Source: a virus. Taken from it: a DNA stretch of 41,765 nt. The stretch's first letter is position 1, and every line of letters starts with the position of its first letter. The stretch covers positions 1 to 41,765 of IMG/VR virus record IMGVR_UViG_3300009156_000051. One strand, written 5' to 3'. Both the position numbers and the translations under genes were made by a program. The notes below the pieces were generated by a model, which saw nothing but the letters and a program-made list of their open reading frames with translations, made no database searches and was not told where the DNA came from. Positions 1 to 5,866 of this stretch are shown here, in pieces.

Positions 1-106
1 GGCCCCTTATCCTGGTTAGAGGCATGCTCACCGGGAGTCTCATCGGAGGGAGTGGTCCGAGCGCTTCCGGAAGCCGCGCAATATTGAGTGCAAGTTGACT
101 CAACAC
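1..106 (-). CDS. Possible small protein, 3' end outside window
   Basis: A minus-strand reading frame opens with GTG at 106 (or TTG at 103), four bases after the stop of the preceding ORF, and stays open to the window edge. The 35 visible residues are rich in proline and leucine and match nothing I recognise. The ribosome binding site is poor. The tight spacing to its neighbour is the only real support. It could equally be chance read-through at a contig edge. Confidence 0.28.
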   Translation of the reverse strand, partial: MLSQLALNIARLPEALGPLPPMRLPVSMPLTRIRG

Positions 107-110
107 CGGC

Positions 111-326
111 TCAGACCTGTTTTATACTCCCTCCGAATTTGATGGTCCACGGCGAGGGCTTAATAGCCCCATTCTTACATCTGAGGTAAGTTACGCGTTC
201 CTCCGCAACGAGGCAGCCGCTTTGATACTTAGTGAGGTTGCGCTCAGCTAAGCTTTTGTCGGCTCTATTATGTGCGCGGACCAAAGACCAAACTTCTTTT
301 TTTGTATTGTACCGTTTTAAAATCAA
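111..326 (-). CDS. Hypothetical protein, 71 aa
   Basis: The longest minus-strand frame here encodes 71 residues starting at a TTG without a clear Shine-Dalgarno. An internal TTG about 13 codons in is an alternative start. The product is basic, with two cysteines about 18 residues apart and a C-terminal segment KPSPWTIKFGG. I do not recognise the family. It overlaps the small ORF at 268-378, and only one may be real, or the two may be coupled. It sits at the end of the leftward cluster of small genes. Confidence 0.38.
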   Translation of the reverse strand: MILKRYNTKKEVWSLVRAHNRADKSLAERNLTKYQSGCLVAEERVTYLRCKNGAIKPSPWTIKFGGSIKQV

Positions 327-378
327 TGGTAAAGCGAGTGTTACTACTGAGGCGTAGTTCCTCAGGCTCTCCAGGCAT
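268..378 (-). CDS. Possible micro-protein, 36 aa
   Basis: An ATG-started frame of 36 residues lies between the stop of the 421-615 gene and the next ORF, which it overlaps by 59 bases. Its ribosome binding site is weak. A perfect 6-bp inverted repeat (CTGAGG / CCTCAG at 347-352 and 360-365) lies in its first codons and could be a regulatory hairpin instead. No family recognised. Confidence 0.25.
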   Translation of the reverse strand: MPGEPEELRLSSNTRFTIDFKTVQYKKRSLVFGPRT

Positions 379-420
379 AATAATCAATCTCAGATTTAAG
401 CGTCTGAGTGCGCTAGTCCA

Positions 421-615
421 TCAGTTCTTTTTCAATCTCAGTCTATCCAAAGAATCTCTGCTAAAGAATAGACTCTTGATATGATGTACCTCCTTGTATT
501 CGAACAGCTTTTCTGTGATCTGACGTACACGAGCTTGTGGTTCGCCGGTCTCGATCATCCGTTTGATTCGTCGTTTCGCCTTCGTGATGGTCTCTGGATC
601 GGTCTCAGTTTGCAA
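421..615 (-). CDS. Hypothetical charged protein, 64 aa
   Basis: This small protein starts at a TTG preceded by AGGGGG at good spacing, and its start overlaps the last codons of the 605-1234 gene, which suggests translational coupling. It is highly charged (KAKRRIKRMIE near the N-terminus, LRLKKN at the end) and probably helical. I recognise no domain. A DNA- or RNA-binding role would be a guess from charge alone. Confidence 0.6.
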   Translation of the reverse strand: MQTETDPETITKAKRRIKRMIETGEPQARVRQITEKLFEYKEVHHIKSLFFSRDSLDRLRLKKN

Positions 616-1234
616 GAATTCCCCCTATTCTCTTCGGAAGAGGCTTGTGCTTTTTGACAAACTTCGGACTCGAGCTCTTGTAGATCTCGATCGTCAATCG
701 AGCTGCTCGCTTGAATTCGTACTCGTCCGAAAGATCTTGGGTTACCTCTCCCTCTCTGTCCAGACGACCAGACGACCAGTATTTCGGAGTCGACTCGATG
801 CGAAGAGCAAAGCCTCGACTCATCGTCAACCTCGGAAAGGTCTGCACGCCAACGTTGTTGGTCTTGTCGGCATACGACAGCAAGTTGAACTTCTTGACGC
901 GGAGACCCTTCGGGATACTCCCCAAAAATCCGGTGTCGAAGATGTAAACGTCCTTAAACGTTCCATGATCGATCCGGATCTTGTCCACGGTCATCCGAGA
1001 GCACTCCGGCATGAACAACGTCGGATATCCCTCTCGACGCGCCAAAACCTCGAACAGCCACACATCTCTTCCGGGAAGGAAGATCTTCCGACCTCGGGCA
1101 TTTTTCTTGGTTGCCCGCCAGGCGTTCTTCATGATCGTGATCTCTTCTGGCTTGAAAAAGCCAAGCGGAGATTCGTCGAAATCTCCGACGACCGGACGAA
1201 CGAATTCGTCCAAATGGGTTTCAAGCCAGCTCAT
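605..1234 (-). CDS. Conserved phage hypothetical protein, 209 aa
   Basis: A 209-residue soluble protein with the order expected of a real folded protein. Residues about 50-65 read FLPGRDVWLFEVLARR and residues about 98-110 read IFDTGFLGSIPKG. This combination recurs in actinophage proteins of unknown function and is faintly like a phosphoribosyltransferase-type nucleotide fold, though I cannot show that. The start ATG follows GAAGGAGGATC, a strong ribosome binding site. It is followed with overlap by the 64-residue gene downstream. Confidence 0.8.
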   Translation of the reverse strand: MSWLETHLDEFVRPVVGDFDESPLGFFKPEEITIMKNAWRATKKNARGRKIFLPGRDVWLFEVLARREGYPTLFMPECSRMTVDKIRIDHGTFKDVYIFDTGFLGSIPKGLRVKKFNLLSYADKTNNVGVQTFPRLTMSRGFALRIESTPKYWSSGRLDREGEVTQDLSDEYEFKRAARLTIEIYKSSSPKFVKKHKPLPKRIGGILAN

Positions 1235-1259
1235 CTACGATCCTCCTTCAATAACTCGA

Positions 1260-1439
1260 TTAGTGCTCGAAGTAGAGGTTGATCCCCACGATGTCGCCCT
1301 CTTTGGTGATCTGCTCGACTACGTATAGATCTTTATCACCACGAAGGAGCGAACGAGCGATAGATTTGGCAGCTTCTCCGTTTGACGCAGCAACGATACA
1401 AACGGCTCTTCCGTTACGGACCGACCAAAGAAATTTCAC
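1260..1439 (-). CDS. Hypothetical protein, 59 aa
   Basis: I place the start at GTG 1439 rather than the longer TTG start at 1454, because GAAAGGA sits just upstream of the GTG and the TTG lies before that site. The 59-residue product has alternating beta and helix character and an acidic segment near the middle. No family recognised. It follows the single-TM gene at 1455-1706 with 15 bases between, so the two are probably co-transcribed. Confidence 0.7.
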   Translation of the reverse strand: MKFLWSVRNGRAVCIVAASNGEAAKSIARSLLRGDKDLYVVEQITKEGDIVGINLYFEH

Positions 1440-1454
1440 ATTAGGTCCTTTCAA

Positions 1455-1706
1455 CTAAATATTGCGCCCGGCGTTGTAGAGAATCGCGCCGATGATGAAC
1501 AGGGTCGCGCCTAGTCCCATGAAAGTACCGCCCCAGATCCGATAGCCCTGAGCGACCTGCTCAGCTGTCTTAATGACTTCGGTCCGATTGATTGTCGTGG
1601 GCTTGTCAGCTGCTTTGAGTAGCTGTTCGTACTTCTCGATCGAGATCTTGACACTTCCATCGCTCGACGTCTTGACTTCGCTGATGTCAGTGACTTCGTC
1701 GGGCAT
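1455..1706 (-). CDS. Small membrane protein with C-terminal TM, 83 aa
   Basis: The first 55 residues are soluble and charged, and residues about 58-78 form one hydrophobic segment (GGTFMGLGATLFIIGAILY) ending in a short NAGRNI tail. That gives a tail-anchored topology with most of the protein in the cytoplasm. The ATG follows GAAAGGAAGT. It is the first gene downstream of the structured non-coding stretch at 1736-2014, so that RNA may be its 5' leader. Function unknown. Confidence 0.75.
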   Translation of the reverse strand: MPDEVTDISEVKTSSDGSVKISIEKYEQLLKAADKPTTINRTEVIKTAEQVAQGYRIWGGTFMGLGATLFIIGAILYNAGRNI

Positions 1707-1735
1707 TACTTCCTTTCATAGTGAGTTAATAAGGA

Positions 1736-2014
1736 GGCGGGGGCTTTTTTGTTCCCTCGTGGGGAGTGAACTAAACCCCCGCCATGATTGAAAGTTTACC
1801 AGCTCCGCGCGGCACGGGGTCCCCCGCTTTGCGCTGCAACGCCGGACGATTTGTCACCAAGGCCTTTGCAGAGATCTCGGTTCTTTGTCGCCCCACTTCT
1901 TTGTCCGTGGGCTATCAACCCTGCGAAGCTGGTAAATATCGACGGCAGGATCGATGGTCCGAGAGGAGACGTACCCGTATCGATCTTTTCGGTGTCCCCA
2001 CACCTAGCCGTCGA
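1736..2014 (-). ncRNA. Structured non-coding RNA or long 5' leader
   Basis: This stretch has no convincing gene but carries nested perfect inverted repeats. A 10-bp stem joins 1795-1804 with 1927-1936 and encloses smaller pairings. An 8-bp stem joins 1939-1946 with 2007-2014 and encloses two hairpins (1949-1955 with 1979-1985, and 1991-1995 with 2000-2004), giving a cloverleaf-like domain. A third 8-bp G/C stem joins 1736-1743 with 1776-1783. It lies between a leftward promoter-like element at 2056-2082 and the gene at 1455-1706. It is not a tRNA: there is no T-arm consensus or CCA end. The strand is inferred from the promoter; the pairings themselves are strand-neutral. Confidence 0.55.
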
Positions 2015-2017
2015 AAG

Positions 2018-2059
2018 AAAAAACGAATGAGAGGAACGTAGATCTTGTGTCCCTCTCAT
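2018..2059 (-). terminator. Hairpin with T-tract overlapping a promoter -10
   Basis: On the minus strand ATGAGAGG (2052-2059) pairs perfectly with CCTCTCAT (2027-2034) and is followed after three bases by six Ts. It can terminate read-through from the 2084-2404 gene. Its upstream arm overlaps the -10 hexamer of the promoter-like element at 2056-2082, so it may instead act as an operator or as the leader of that promoter. Confidence 0.55.
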
Positions 2060-2082
2060 TAAAGGGGAAGTTTTTTCTGCGA
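2056..2082 (-). promoter_or_regulatory. Promoter-like element, copy 12
   Basis: Minus strand TCGCAG at 2077-2082, 13-nt spacer, TTTAAT at 2058-2063, followed by GAGAGG. It has the same layout and spacing as the eleven other copies further right. It faces the structured RNA and the genes at 1706 and below, and is isolated from the main cluster by more than 11 kb. Confidence 0.65.
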
Positions 2083-2083
2083 A

Positions 2084-2404
2084 CTACCTCTTGGTAGATC
2101 TTCTCTGTTGCTGGGGTTTATTCTCTTCTTCGTCCTGACTCTCGCTCTCGTCCTCCGTCCCCGCTTCGTCCTGACTTCCTTCATCAGGCTCTTCTTCGTC
2201 CTCTTTTCGCCCCTCTTCCTCTTCTTCGGAGAGCGCTCTGTCGGCGTCAGAAAGCCGCGCGGCAGCCTTGTCGGCCGTCGTGGAGATCTCGTCGAACATG
2301 TCGGCCAGCTTCCCGAGATCCTCCTCGTCACTGTTCTTCAAGTCCTTCAGCTTGGTAGTCAGTTCCTGTACGGCATTCTTCACCAGATCTGAGCTCTTTG
2401 CCAC
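2084..2404 (-). CDS. Acidic low-complexity protein, 106 aa
   Basis: It starts at GTG 2404 after AGAAAGGG. The first ~60 residues look like an amphipathic helical or coiled-coil region (VKNAVQELTTKLKDLKNS). The rest is a run of Glu/Asp-rich sequence (SEEEEEGRKEDEEEPDEG) ending in a short basic tail, QQQRRSTKR. Such acidic proteins can be DNA mimics or chaperone-like, but nothing here shows that. It is the last gene before a terminator and promoter. Confidence 0.72.
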   Translation of the reverse strand: MAKSSDLVKNAVQELTTKLKDLKNSDEEDLGKLADMFDEISTTADKAAARLSDADRALSEEEEEGRKEDEEEPDEGSQDEAGTEDESESQDEEENKPQQQRRSTKR

Positions 2405-2411
2405 GATGTTT

Positions 2412-2576
2412 CTACCCTTTCTGTTGTGTTTGTTTACTGGACGTCAACATATCGGGTATTGTTCTGGGAATCGACTCGGCGATTTTCGCTTTCATGGTCG
2501 TCCAGGCGACGAATCCAAATAGGATTGCTACGATCCCAAATATCCCCAAGATTAGTGTTACCCATTCCCAGGTCAT
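2412..2576 (-). CDS. Small single-TM protein, 54 aa
   Basis: An ATG-started frame of 54 codons with an N-terminal membrane segment, VTLILGIFGIVAILFGFVAW, preceded by MTWEW and followed by a polar tail. Its start overlaps the stop of the upstream frame in an ATGA arrangement, which indicates coupled translation. It fills the gap between two neighbouring genes exactly. Function unknown; small phage membrane proteins are common in this cluster. Confidence 0.65.
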   Translation of the reverse strand: MTWEWVTLILGIFGIVAILFGFVAWTTMKAKIAESIPRTIPDMLTSSKQTQQKG

Positions 2577-2719
2577 CGTGCAACCCAGGACCAGGGACTA
2601 TCGGTTACCCATAGCGCATACTGCCATTCGGCATTAGGAGTCGGGGGGCGAACAACGAATGCCGTCAATGGAACCATAATCAGATCAGCTTCCCGAACTA
2701 ATATCTGGTTTTGCCTCAT
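2573..2719 (-). CDS. Hypothetical protein, 48 aa
   Basis: The frame is open much further upstream, but that part is out of phase with two better genes, so I keep only the C-terminal 48 codons from ATG 2719, which has GGGGAA upstream. An alternative ATG at 2677 would start just past the end of the 2685-2891 gene. The product has a proline/tryptophan-rich end (PPTPNAEWQYALWVTDSPW). Its stop overlaps the next start (ATGA). No family recognised. Confidence 0.45.
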   Translation of the reverse strand: MRQNQILVREADLIMVPLTAFVVRPPTPNAEWQYALWVTDSPWSWVAR

Positions 2720-2891
2720 TCTCCGTTTCCCCGCGGAGGATTTTCTCGATTCCTTCGGCGTCATGTGCACCGAATCCAGTTTGAGCTTGGACCAGCCACT
2801 GTGCCATCGTACCAATTGCACGATCCACTCGTTCAAGCTTTTCTTCAAGAGCGTCCATCCTCTGATCAATCTGAAGTTTTGGCTCAGCCAT
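2685..2891 (-). CDS. Coiled-coil protein, 68 aa
   Basis: ATG 2891 follows GAAGGTG. Residues about 8-35 (DQRMDALEEKLERVDRAIG) have a heptad pattern typical of a short coiled coil, followed by a less charged segment and an acidic tail. It lies directly after the small membrane protein at 2884-3033, overlapping its stop, so the pair may work together at the membrane, for instance in the manner of holin accessory pairs. That role is an inference. Confidence 0.68.
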   Translation of the reverse strand: MAEPKLQIDQRMDALEEKLERVDRAIGTMAQWLVQAQTGFGAHDAEGIEKILRGETENEAKPDISSGS

Positions 2892-3033
2892 TCGTCACCT
2901 TCTTCTCGATTCGATCCAGCTTGCGCCATTTGGCTACCGCGTAAATCACGCGTAGTGAAATAAGAAAGCCAAGAACGCCCGTAATCTTCTCAGCATCGAG
3001 AAATTGACGGTACTTGAACAGGGTCTTAAACAT
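2884..3033 (-). CDS. Small membrane protein, 49 aa
   Basis: A frame of 49 codons with one hydrophobic segment (ITGVLGFLISLRVIYAVAKW) and a basic cytoplasmic-type tail (RKLDRIEKK). The start ATG overlaps the TAA of the upstream gene and its stop overlaps the start of the coiled-coil gene, so all three are translationally chained. Function unknown. Confidence 0.68.
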   Translation of the reverse strand: MFKTLFKYRQFLDAEKITGVLGFLISLRVIYAVAKWRKLDRIEKKVTNG

Positions 3034-3280
3034 CAATCCGCTCGATCAACCTCGACAAGCGAAAATTGAGCTCACCGAGACGATAAACGCGCTTACGCAA
3101 TTCGGATGTCGCAATCTCTTCTCTCGACGCTTCTTCTGGACTCGGAGGGCGTAGCGCGGGTTCCAAGACGGTTTGTAGTTGGTCGAGAAGTGCACCGAAA
3201 CGCTCGAGCTCCATCGAGAAATGATCGGCTGCGCCTTGTTTAATTGGAGATTCGCTTTCGGAATATGCCAGTTCAGTCAT
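3026..3280 (-). CDS. Helical hypothetical protein, 84 aa
   Basis: An 84-residue, mostly helical and charged protein with leucine repeats (FGALLDQLQTVLEP and ELNFRLSRLIERIDV), likely to oligomerise. Its start overlaps the stop of the upstream gene (ATGA) and its stop overlaps the next start. No family recognised. Confidence 0.7.
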   Translation of the reverse strand: MTELAYSESESPIKQGAADHFSMELERFGALLDQLQTVLEPALRPPSPEEASREEIATSELRKRVYRLGELNFRLSRLIERIDV

Positions 3281-3480
3281 CGTCTCACCGTCCTTGCCGA
3301 AGGAATGTTTATTACTCTCCGTTTTGCCAGCTCCTCGACCACAGCTGTCATCAGTTTCTTGTTGTTATCAGGAACGGACTCCCAAGATCCACGTGACTCG
3401 GGGCGAGTCTTGTAACCGAAATCGGGAGCCAAACGCTCGTACACCTGATGAAATTCTCGAGCAACCTCTTCGGCGGTCAT
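3277..3480 (-). CDS. RyR-domain-like small protein, 67 aa
   Basis: The sequence VAREFHQVYERLAPDFGYKT, then SRGSWESVPDNNKKLM and AVVEEL, follows the pattern of small phage proteins resembling the RyR (ryanodine-receptor repeat) domain: an initial helix with H/Y, a central W-x-x-V-P-x-x-N-K, and a final helix. The domain is known in phages but its role there is not settled. It overlaps the next gene by four bases (ATGA). Confidence 0.78.
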   Translation of the reverse strand: MTAEEVAREFHQVYERLAPDFGYKTRPESRGSWESVPDNNKKLMTAVVEELAKRRVINIPSARTVRR

Positions 3481-3560
3481 TTCGACTTATGTCCCTTCGA
3501 GTTCTTCTTAGGGGCCTGAATCTTCCGTCTCTGCTTCTTCGCCTTCTTACTTTTGATCAT
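3477..3560 (-). CDS. Very basic micro-protein, 27 aa
   Basis: A 27-codon frame with a good ribosome binding site (GAGGAAAGAAGT before ATG). Thirteen of its 27 residues are Lys or Arg. It fits exactly between its neighbours: the TAATG junction upstream and the ATGA junction downstream are both overlaps. It is probably a nucleic-acid-binding or otherwise polyanion-binding peptide, inferred from charge only. Confidence 0.6.
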   Translation of the reverse strand: MIKSKKAKKQRRKIQAPKKNSKGHKSK

Positions 3561-3736
3561 TACTTCTTTCCTCGTTTTCCACCACCTTTCTTCTTCGCTC
3601 TTGTCGGCAGTCCCTTGATCTTCGAGCCTCTCAGCATCTCCTTCGCCTGATCTTTCGACGGTCCACCCTTCTTCTTCGATTTCCCGCCCGCAATCGCACC
3701 GAGGAAACCGGCTTGTTTCTTGGATTTTGGAGGCAT
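3560..3736 (-). CDS. Lysine-rich protein, 58 aa
   Basis: I start it at ATG 3736 (MPPKSKKQAGF) because GGAGGAGTGAA lies right before it; the frame extends eleven codons further without such a site. The protein is lysine- and glycine-rich, ending KKKGGGKRGKK, like histone-tail or DNA-condensing peptides. It is followed immediately by the 27-residue basic gene, so two basic proteins are made in tandem. Function inferred from composition only. Confidence 0.65.
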   Translation of the reverse strand: MPPKSKKQAGFLGAIAGGKSKKKGGPSKDQAKEMLRGSKIKGLPTRAKKKGGGKRGKK

Positions 3737-3737
3737 T

Positions 3738-3983
3738 TCACTCCTCCTCTCGATTCCTCGCAAATCCATAGACAGCCGTTAAACGATCTAGTGCTTGTAC
3801 GTACAGTGCCCGATCTTCAGGATTGGAGAACGTGATTGTTCGTCCATCCGCAAATACGTACTTTTTGTCCAGATCACATTTCATGTAGCCGAGCTCGTCG
3901 TAATGAACGGCTTTGTGTGAACTGTTCGTGCAAATATCGGTAAAGTCTCGAGGATCTTCTGGATCAATGAGTTTTTCTGACAT
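3738..3983 (-). CDS. Hypothetical protein, 81 aa
   Basis: The start ATG at 3983 (MSEKLIDPEDP) is preferred over the TTG two codons earlier. The protein is soluble and acidic, with a central segment HYDELGYMKCDLDKKYVFADG and NPEDRALYVQALDRL after it. Two lone cysteines do not make a metal site. It overlaps the end of the zinc-ribbon gene upstream by 20 bases. No family recognised. Confidence 0.7.
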   Translation of the reverse strand: MSEKLIDPEDPRDFTDICTNSSHKAVHYDELGYMKCDLDKKYVFADGRTITFSNPEDRALYVQALDRLTAVYGFARNREEE

Positions 3984-4119
3984 TACCAATCATCTTTTTC
4001 TCACACCAAGGACAAATCATCTCTTCTTTCGGGCCGTGCCAAGTACCGATCCAACTGTGATTGCAATTTTCACAGTAAAATCGTCCTCCGATTACTTCAA
4101 CGAAAGCTTTTTCTCCCAT
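3964..4119 (-). CDS. Zinc-ribbon protein, 51 aa
   Basis: This 51-residue protein has two CxxC pairs, FYCENCNHSW and MICPWCEKK, about 20 residues apart, which is the classic rubredoxin-like zinc ribbon. Such mini-ribbons often bind nucleic acid or act as protein adaptors. The ribosome binding site is weak, but the coding pattern and position between neighbours are good. It overlaps the next gene by 20 bases. Confidence 0.68.
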   Translation of the reverse strand: MGEKAFVEVIGGRFYCENCNHSWIGTWHGPKEEMICPWCEKKMIGNVRKTH

Positions 4120-4122
4120 ATT

Positions 4123-4479
4123 TTACTCACAACCGCGTCGGAATTTCTTCGTCTCGGGATCGAAGCGATACCAACAGATCGCTTCCGCAAGCGGCATTCC
4201 GCCGATCCACTCCTCTGTGACTCCGGCAGGTCGATTACAATGTTTGCAAGTTCCACCATCGATTAATTGGTCGAGAAGCCGCATAACCGCTCGAGTCGGA
4301 TTTGTTCCTGCTCCGGCGTCCCACCGGTTTTCCTCGTACTCGGCGACGGCCATCCAGACTATCGGCAAATTATCATCTGAATAACGGATGCTGAATGTTC
4401 TGGCACCGGTACGATGCACGAGATCAACCGCGGCGAGGAATAGCGGTTCGTTCTCTAGGTGCGGTTCTTCTTGAGACAT
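4123..4479 (-). CDS. Conserved actinophage protein, 118 aa
   Basis: I use ATG 4479 (MSQEEPHLENE) because GGAGCAAAG precedes it; a longer frame runs back into the upstream gene. The pattern RTGARTFSIRYSDD, then VVWMAVAEY-like sequence, GGTCKHCNRPAGV and ICWYRFDPETKKFRRGCE is one I recognise as widespread in actinobacteriophages. The CKHC and terminal RRGC cysteines could form a metal site. Its function is not known. It overlaps the upstream gene by 56 bases. Confidence 0.82.
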   Translation of the reverse strand: MSQEEPHLENEPLFLAAVDLVHRTGARTFSIRYSDDNLPIVWMAVAEYEENRWDAGAGTNPTRAVMRLLDQLIDGGTCKHCNRPAGVTEEWIGGMPLAEAICWYRFDPETKKFRRGCE

Positions 4480-4747
4480 CTTTGCTCCAAAGATCTTGGG
4501 GGGTCGTCGGATCGACTCTCTCGGCAAATGCTGGTAGATCGAGCATTCCTTTTGCCGGGACTTTGAAGTAGTTGTGCTTCACCATTCCCAGACAGTCAGG
4601 ACAGAGATCGGCCTCGAACTTCGTCGACCCTTCGGGGAAGCGAGGATCCTCCACGACCATCAAGGTGACCTGATTGATCGTCCGGTTCGCCTTCGGGATA
4701 TTCTCGTCTTCCGGAAAACCGCAGCCGTCGCAATGTACCTGTCTCAT
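4424..4747 (-). CDS. Zinc-finger-like protein, 107 aa
   Basis: The N-terminus VHCDGCGFPE and the later LCPDCLG give two CxxC pairs about 40 residues apart, as in a treble-clef or zinc-ribbon protein. A soluble beta-rich segment between them ends FPEGSTKFEAD. The C-terminal part is basic (RRTAPRERT). The start ATG follows AGGAGAAATT, a strong site. Its 3' end overlaps the next gene by 56 bases. Confidence 0.76.
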   Translation of the reverse strand: MRQVHCDGCGFPEDENIPKANRTINQVTLMVVEDPRFPEGSTKFEADLCPDCLGMVKHNYFKVPAKGMLDLPAFAERVDPTTPQDLWSKDVSRRTAPRERTAIPRRG

Positions 4748-4755
4748 AATTTCTC

Positions 4756-4983
4756 CTATACATAGATGATCTTTATATTTTTAGTTTTCAGGTAATCGAT
4801 TGCGTCGGGATACCAACGATGTTCGAAAGCGGTACCGACAACGTAGACCTGAATATCTTGTCGACCGAAAAGGTCTTGCAACTCGCGAACGTAACACCAC
4901 TCGTCGGGATGAAGTCCCTGCTCACGAGCGTAAAACCGCGCCTGTTCGTAGTTACCGGCAATAACTAAATCACGCACTCCCAC
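4756..4983 (-). CDS. Conserved small phage protein, 75 aa
   Basis: This belongs to a recognisable actinophage family: VIAGNYEQARFYAREQGL followed by EWCYVRE, then YVVGTAFEHRWY. The beta-alpha-beta rhythm suggests a small Rossmann-like fold, but no catalytic residues are evident. GTG at 4983 or 4977 may be the true start. It overlaps the Rpf-like gene upstream by 14 bases. Confidence 0.75.
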   Translation of the reverse strand: MGVRDLVIAGNYEQARFYAREQGLHPDEWCYVRELQDLFGRQDIQVYVVGTAFEHRWYPDAIDYLKTKNIKIIYV

Positions 4984-5290
4984 ACCTCGGCCAAGGTCTA
5001 TAGCCGCGTTGTTTGATCAACCTCACTGCTCTGTACTTCTGTTCCAGCTTGCTGTTGTGATGAGGATAGCCGCGTCCCCCCACCGATTTCCATGTCGACA
5101 GATCGAACTGCAGTCCACCGTAATATCCGTTCCCTGAGTTCAGAAACCAACGCGCATGACCGTTCCAACGGGTTTCACATACCGCTATGCGTTCTAACTT
5201 CGCATTGTACGGACGAACCGTTTCCCAACGAGCATCGTAGTTCTGCGTTACAGGTAGAAATAGTACGAGTGCTGTCAGTAGTACTGTCAA
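4970..5290 (-). CDS. Secreted Rpf/lysozyme-like cell-wall protein, 106 aa
   Basis: I choose TTG 5290, which has GGAGGAGAT just upstream, rather than the longer GTG frame from 5362. This gives a clean signal or anchor segment (TVLLTALVLFLPV) and then a domain resembling resuscitation-promoting factors and transglycosylases: AVCETRWN with the candidate catalytic Glu, GNGYYGGLQFDLSTWKSVGG, and a final PWPRCG. The two cysteines are placed as in Rpf domains. The expected role is cleavage of peptidoglycan glycan strands outside the membrane. It sits among replication-side small genes, far from the endolysin. Confidence 0.8.
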   Translation of the reverse strand: MTVLLTALVLFLPVTQNYDARWETVRPYNAKLERIAVCETRWNGHARWFLNSGNGYYGGLQFDLSTWKSVGGRGYPHHNSKLEQKYRAVRLIKQRGYRPWPRCGSA

Positions 5291-5435
5291 AATCTCCTCC
5301 AGCTCGGGGACTAAGACTGTGAGCTCCAAGCTGCTTATCTCCACTGGGCAGAAGACGAGCACTTCCCCACGGAAAGCCGATGAGGTCGGGGAATAAAGTG
5401 GGGTCCCACTCAGAGCTCAACCTTTTTCGCTCCGA

Positions 5436-5753
5436 TCAGCTTTGCGTTACGGGATCGAAATTAGCCTGAAAAGCCTTCGTCGTATAGACTTTATAGCCAC
5501 GCTCTGTATAGAGAATCCAGTCGCCCACGAACGCCTTTGTCTGCCGAGGATTCTTGGGGTTGTGAACTCTCACATGGATGTACTGCTTGGTTGGCTGAAC
5601 TGCTTGGGACCTGTCAACTGGCGTCTCGTCGATATTACCGATTTCGCCAAAGCACCATCGGGCGATGTCCTCGAAGTTCTGCTCTGTCACCTGAACAGCA
5701 TCCACGTATAACGGCTTTCGAACGTACTTGGTTGTAATACTGGTATTTTCCAT
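5436..5753 (-). CDS. Conserved phage protein, 105 aa
   Basis: The pattern YVRKPLYVDAVQVTEQNFEDIARWC, then YIHVRVHNP, TKAFVGDWILYTERGYKVYTTKAF, matches a small protein family common in Gram-positive phages whose function is unknown. It is complete in length. AGGGACT precedes the ATG. About 145 bases separate it from the Rpf-like gene downstream, with no convincing gene between. Confidence 0.8.
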   Translation of the reverse strand: MENTSITTKYVRKPLYVDAVQVTEQNFEDIARWCFGEIGNIDETPVDRSQAVQPTKQYIHVRVHNPKNPRQTKAFVGDWILYTERGYKVYTTKAFQANFDPVTQS

Positions 5754-5758
5754 AGTCC

Positions 5759-5866
5759 CTATTCGTTTCGGTATTCATTCCGGTTACGGGTTATACCTAG
5801 GAAGTAGCCAAAAGCAACGCTGATCAGAACTATAGAAGAAATAGAGAGAATGATGATTATGATCAT
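5759..5866 (-). CDS. Micro membrane protein, 35 aa
   Basis: A 35-residue peptide that is almost entirely one membrane span (MIIIIILSISSIVLISVAF) with a short polar tail, ITRNRNEYRNE. Its ATG overlaps the stop of the ssDNA-binding-type gene (ATGA), so translation is coupled. A longer frame from 5971 exists but would overlap the upstream gene by more than 100 bases. Function unknown. Confidence 0.6.
   Translation of the reverse strand: MIIIIILSISSIVLISVAFGYFLGITRNRNEYRNE

Noticed and set aside
1-110. Possible tRNA or attachment site at the left edge
   Set aside because: Short palindromes (TTGACTCAA, TTCCGGAA) are present, but no cloverleaf, T-arm consensus or CCA end could be built.
563-1282. 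Plus-strand open frame of 239 codons
   Set aside because: It lies opposite the better-supported 605-1234 minus-strand gene, lacks a ribosome binding site and reads as an arginine/serine-rich antisense shadow.
1736-1783. tRNA-like reading of the GC-rich hairpin (TTTAGTTCA resembles a D-loop)
   Set aside because: The paired unit is only about 48 nt and lacks anticodon and T arms.
1796-2059. Minus-strand frame of 87 codons
   Set aside because: Its only start is inside the promoter -10 and terminator arm, it has no ribosome binding site, and the region is better explained by nested inverted repeats.
5175-5420. Minus-strand frame of 81 codons with a TTG start and GGAG upstream
   Set aside because: It overlaps the Rpf-like gene by about 115 bases and its sequence is low-order, unlike the neighbour with recognisable motifs. 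Its first 40 codons could still be a tiny gene.
5436-5453. AGTGGG/CCCACT repeat near 5400 as terminator
   Set aside because: The loop is too small and no T-run follows in the gene direction.
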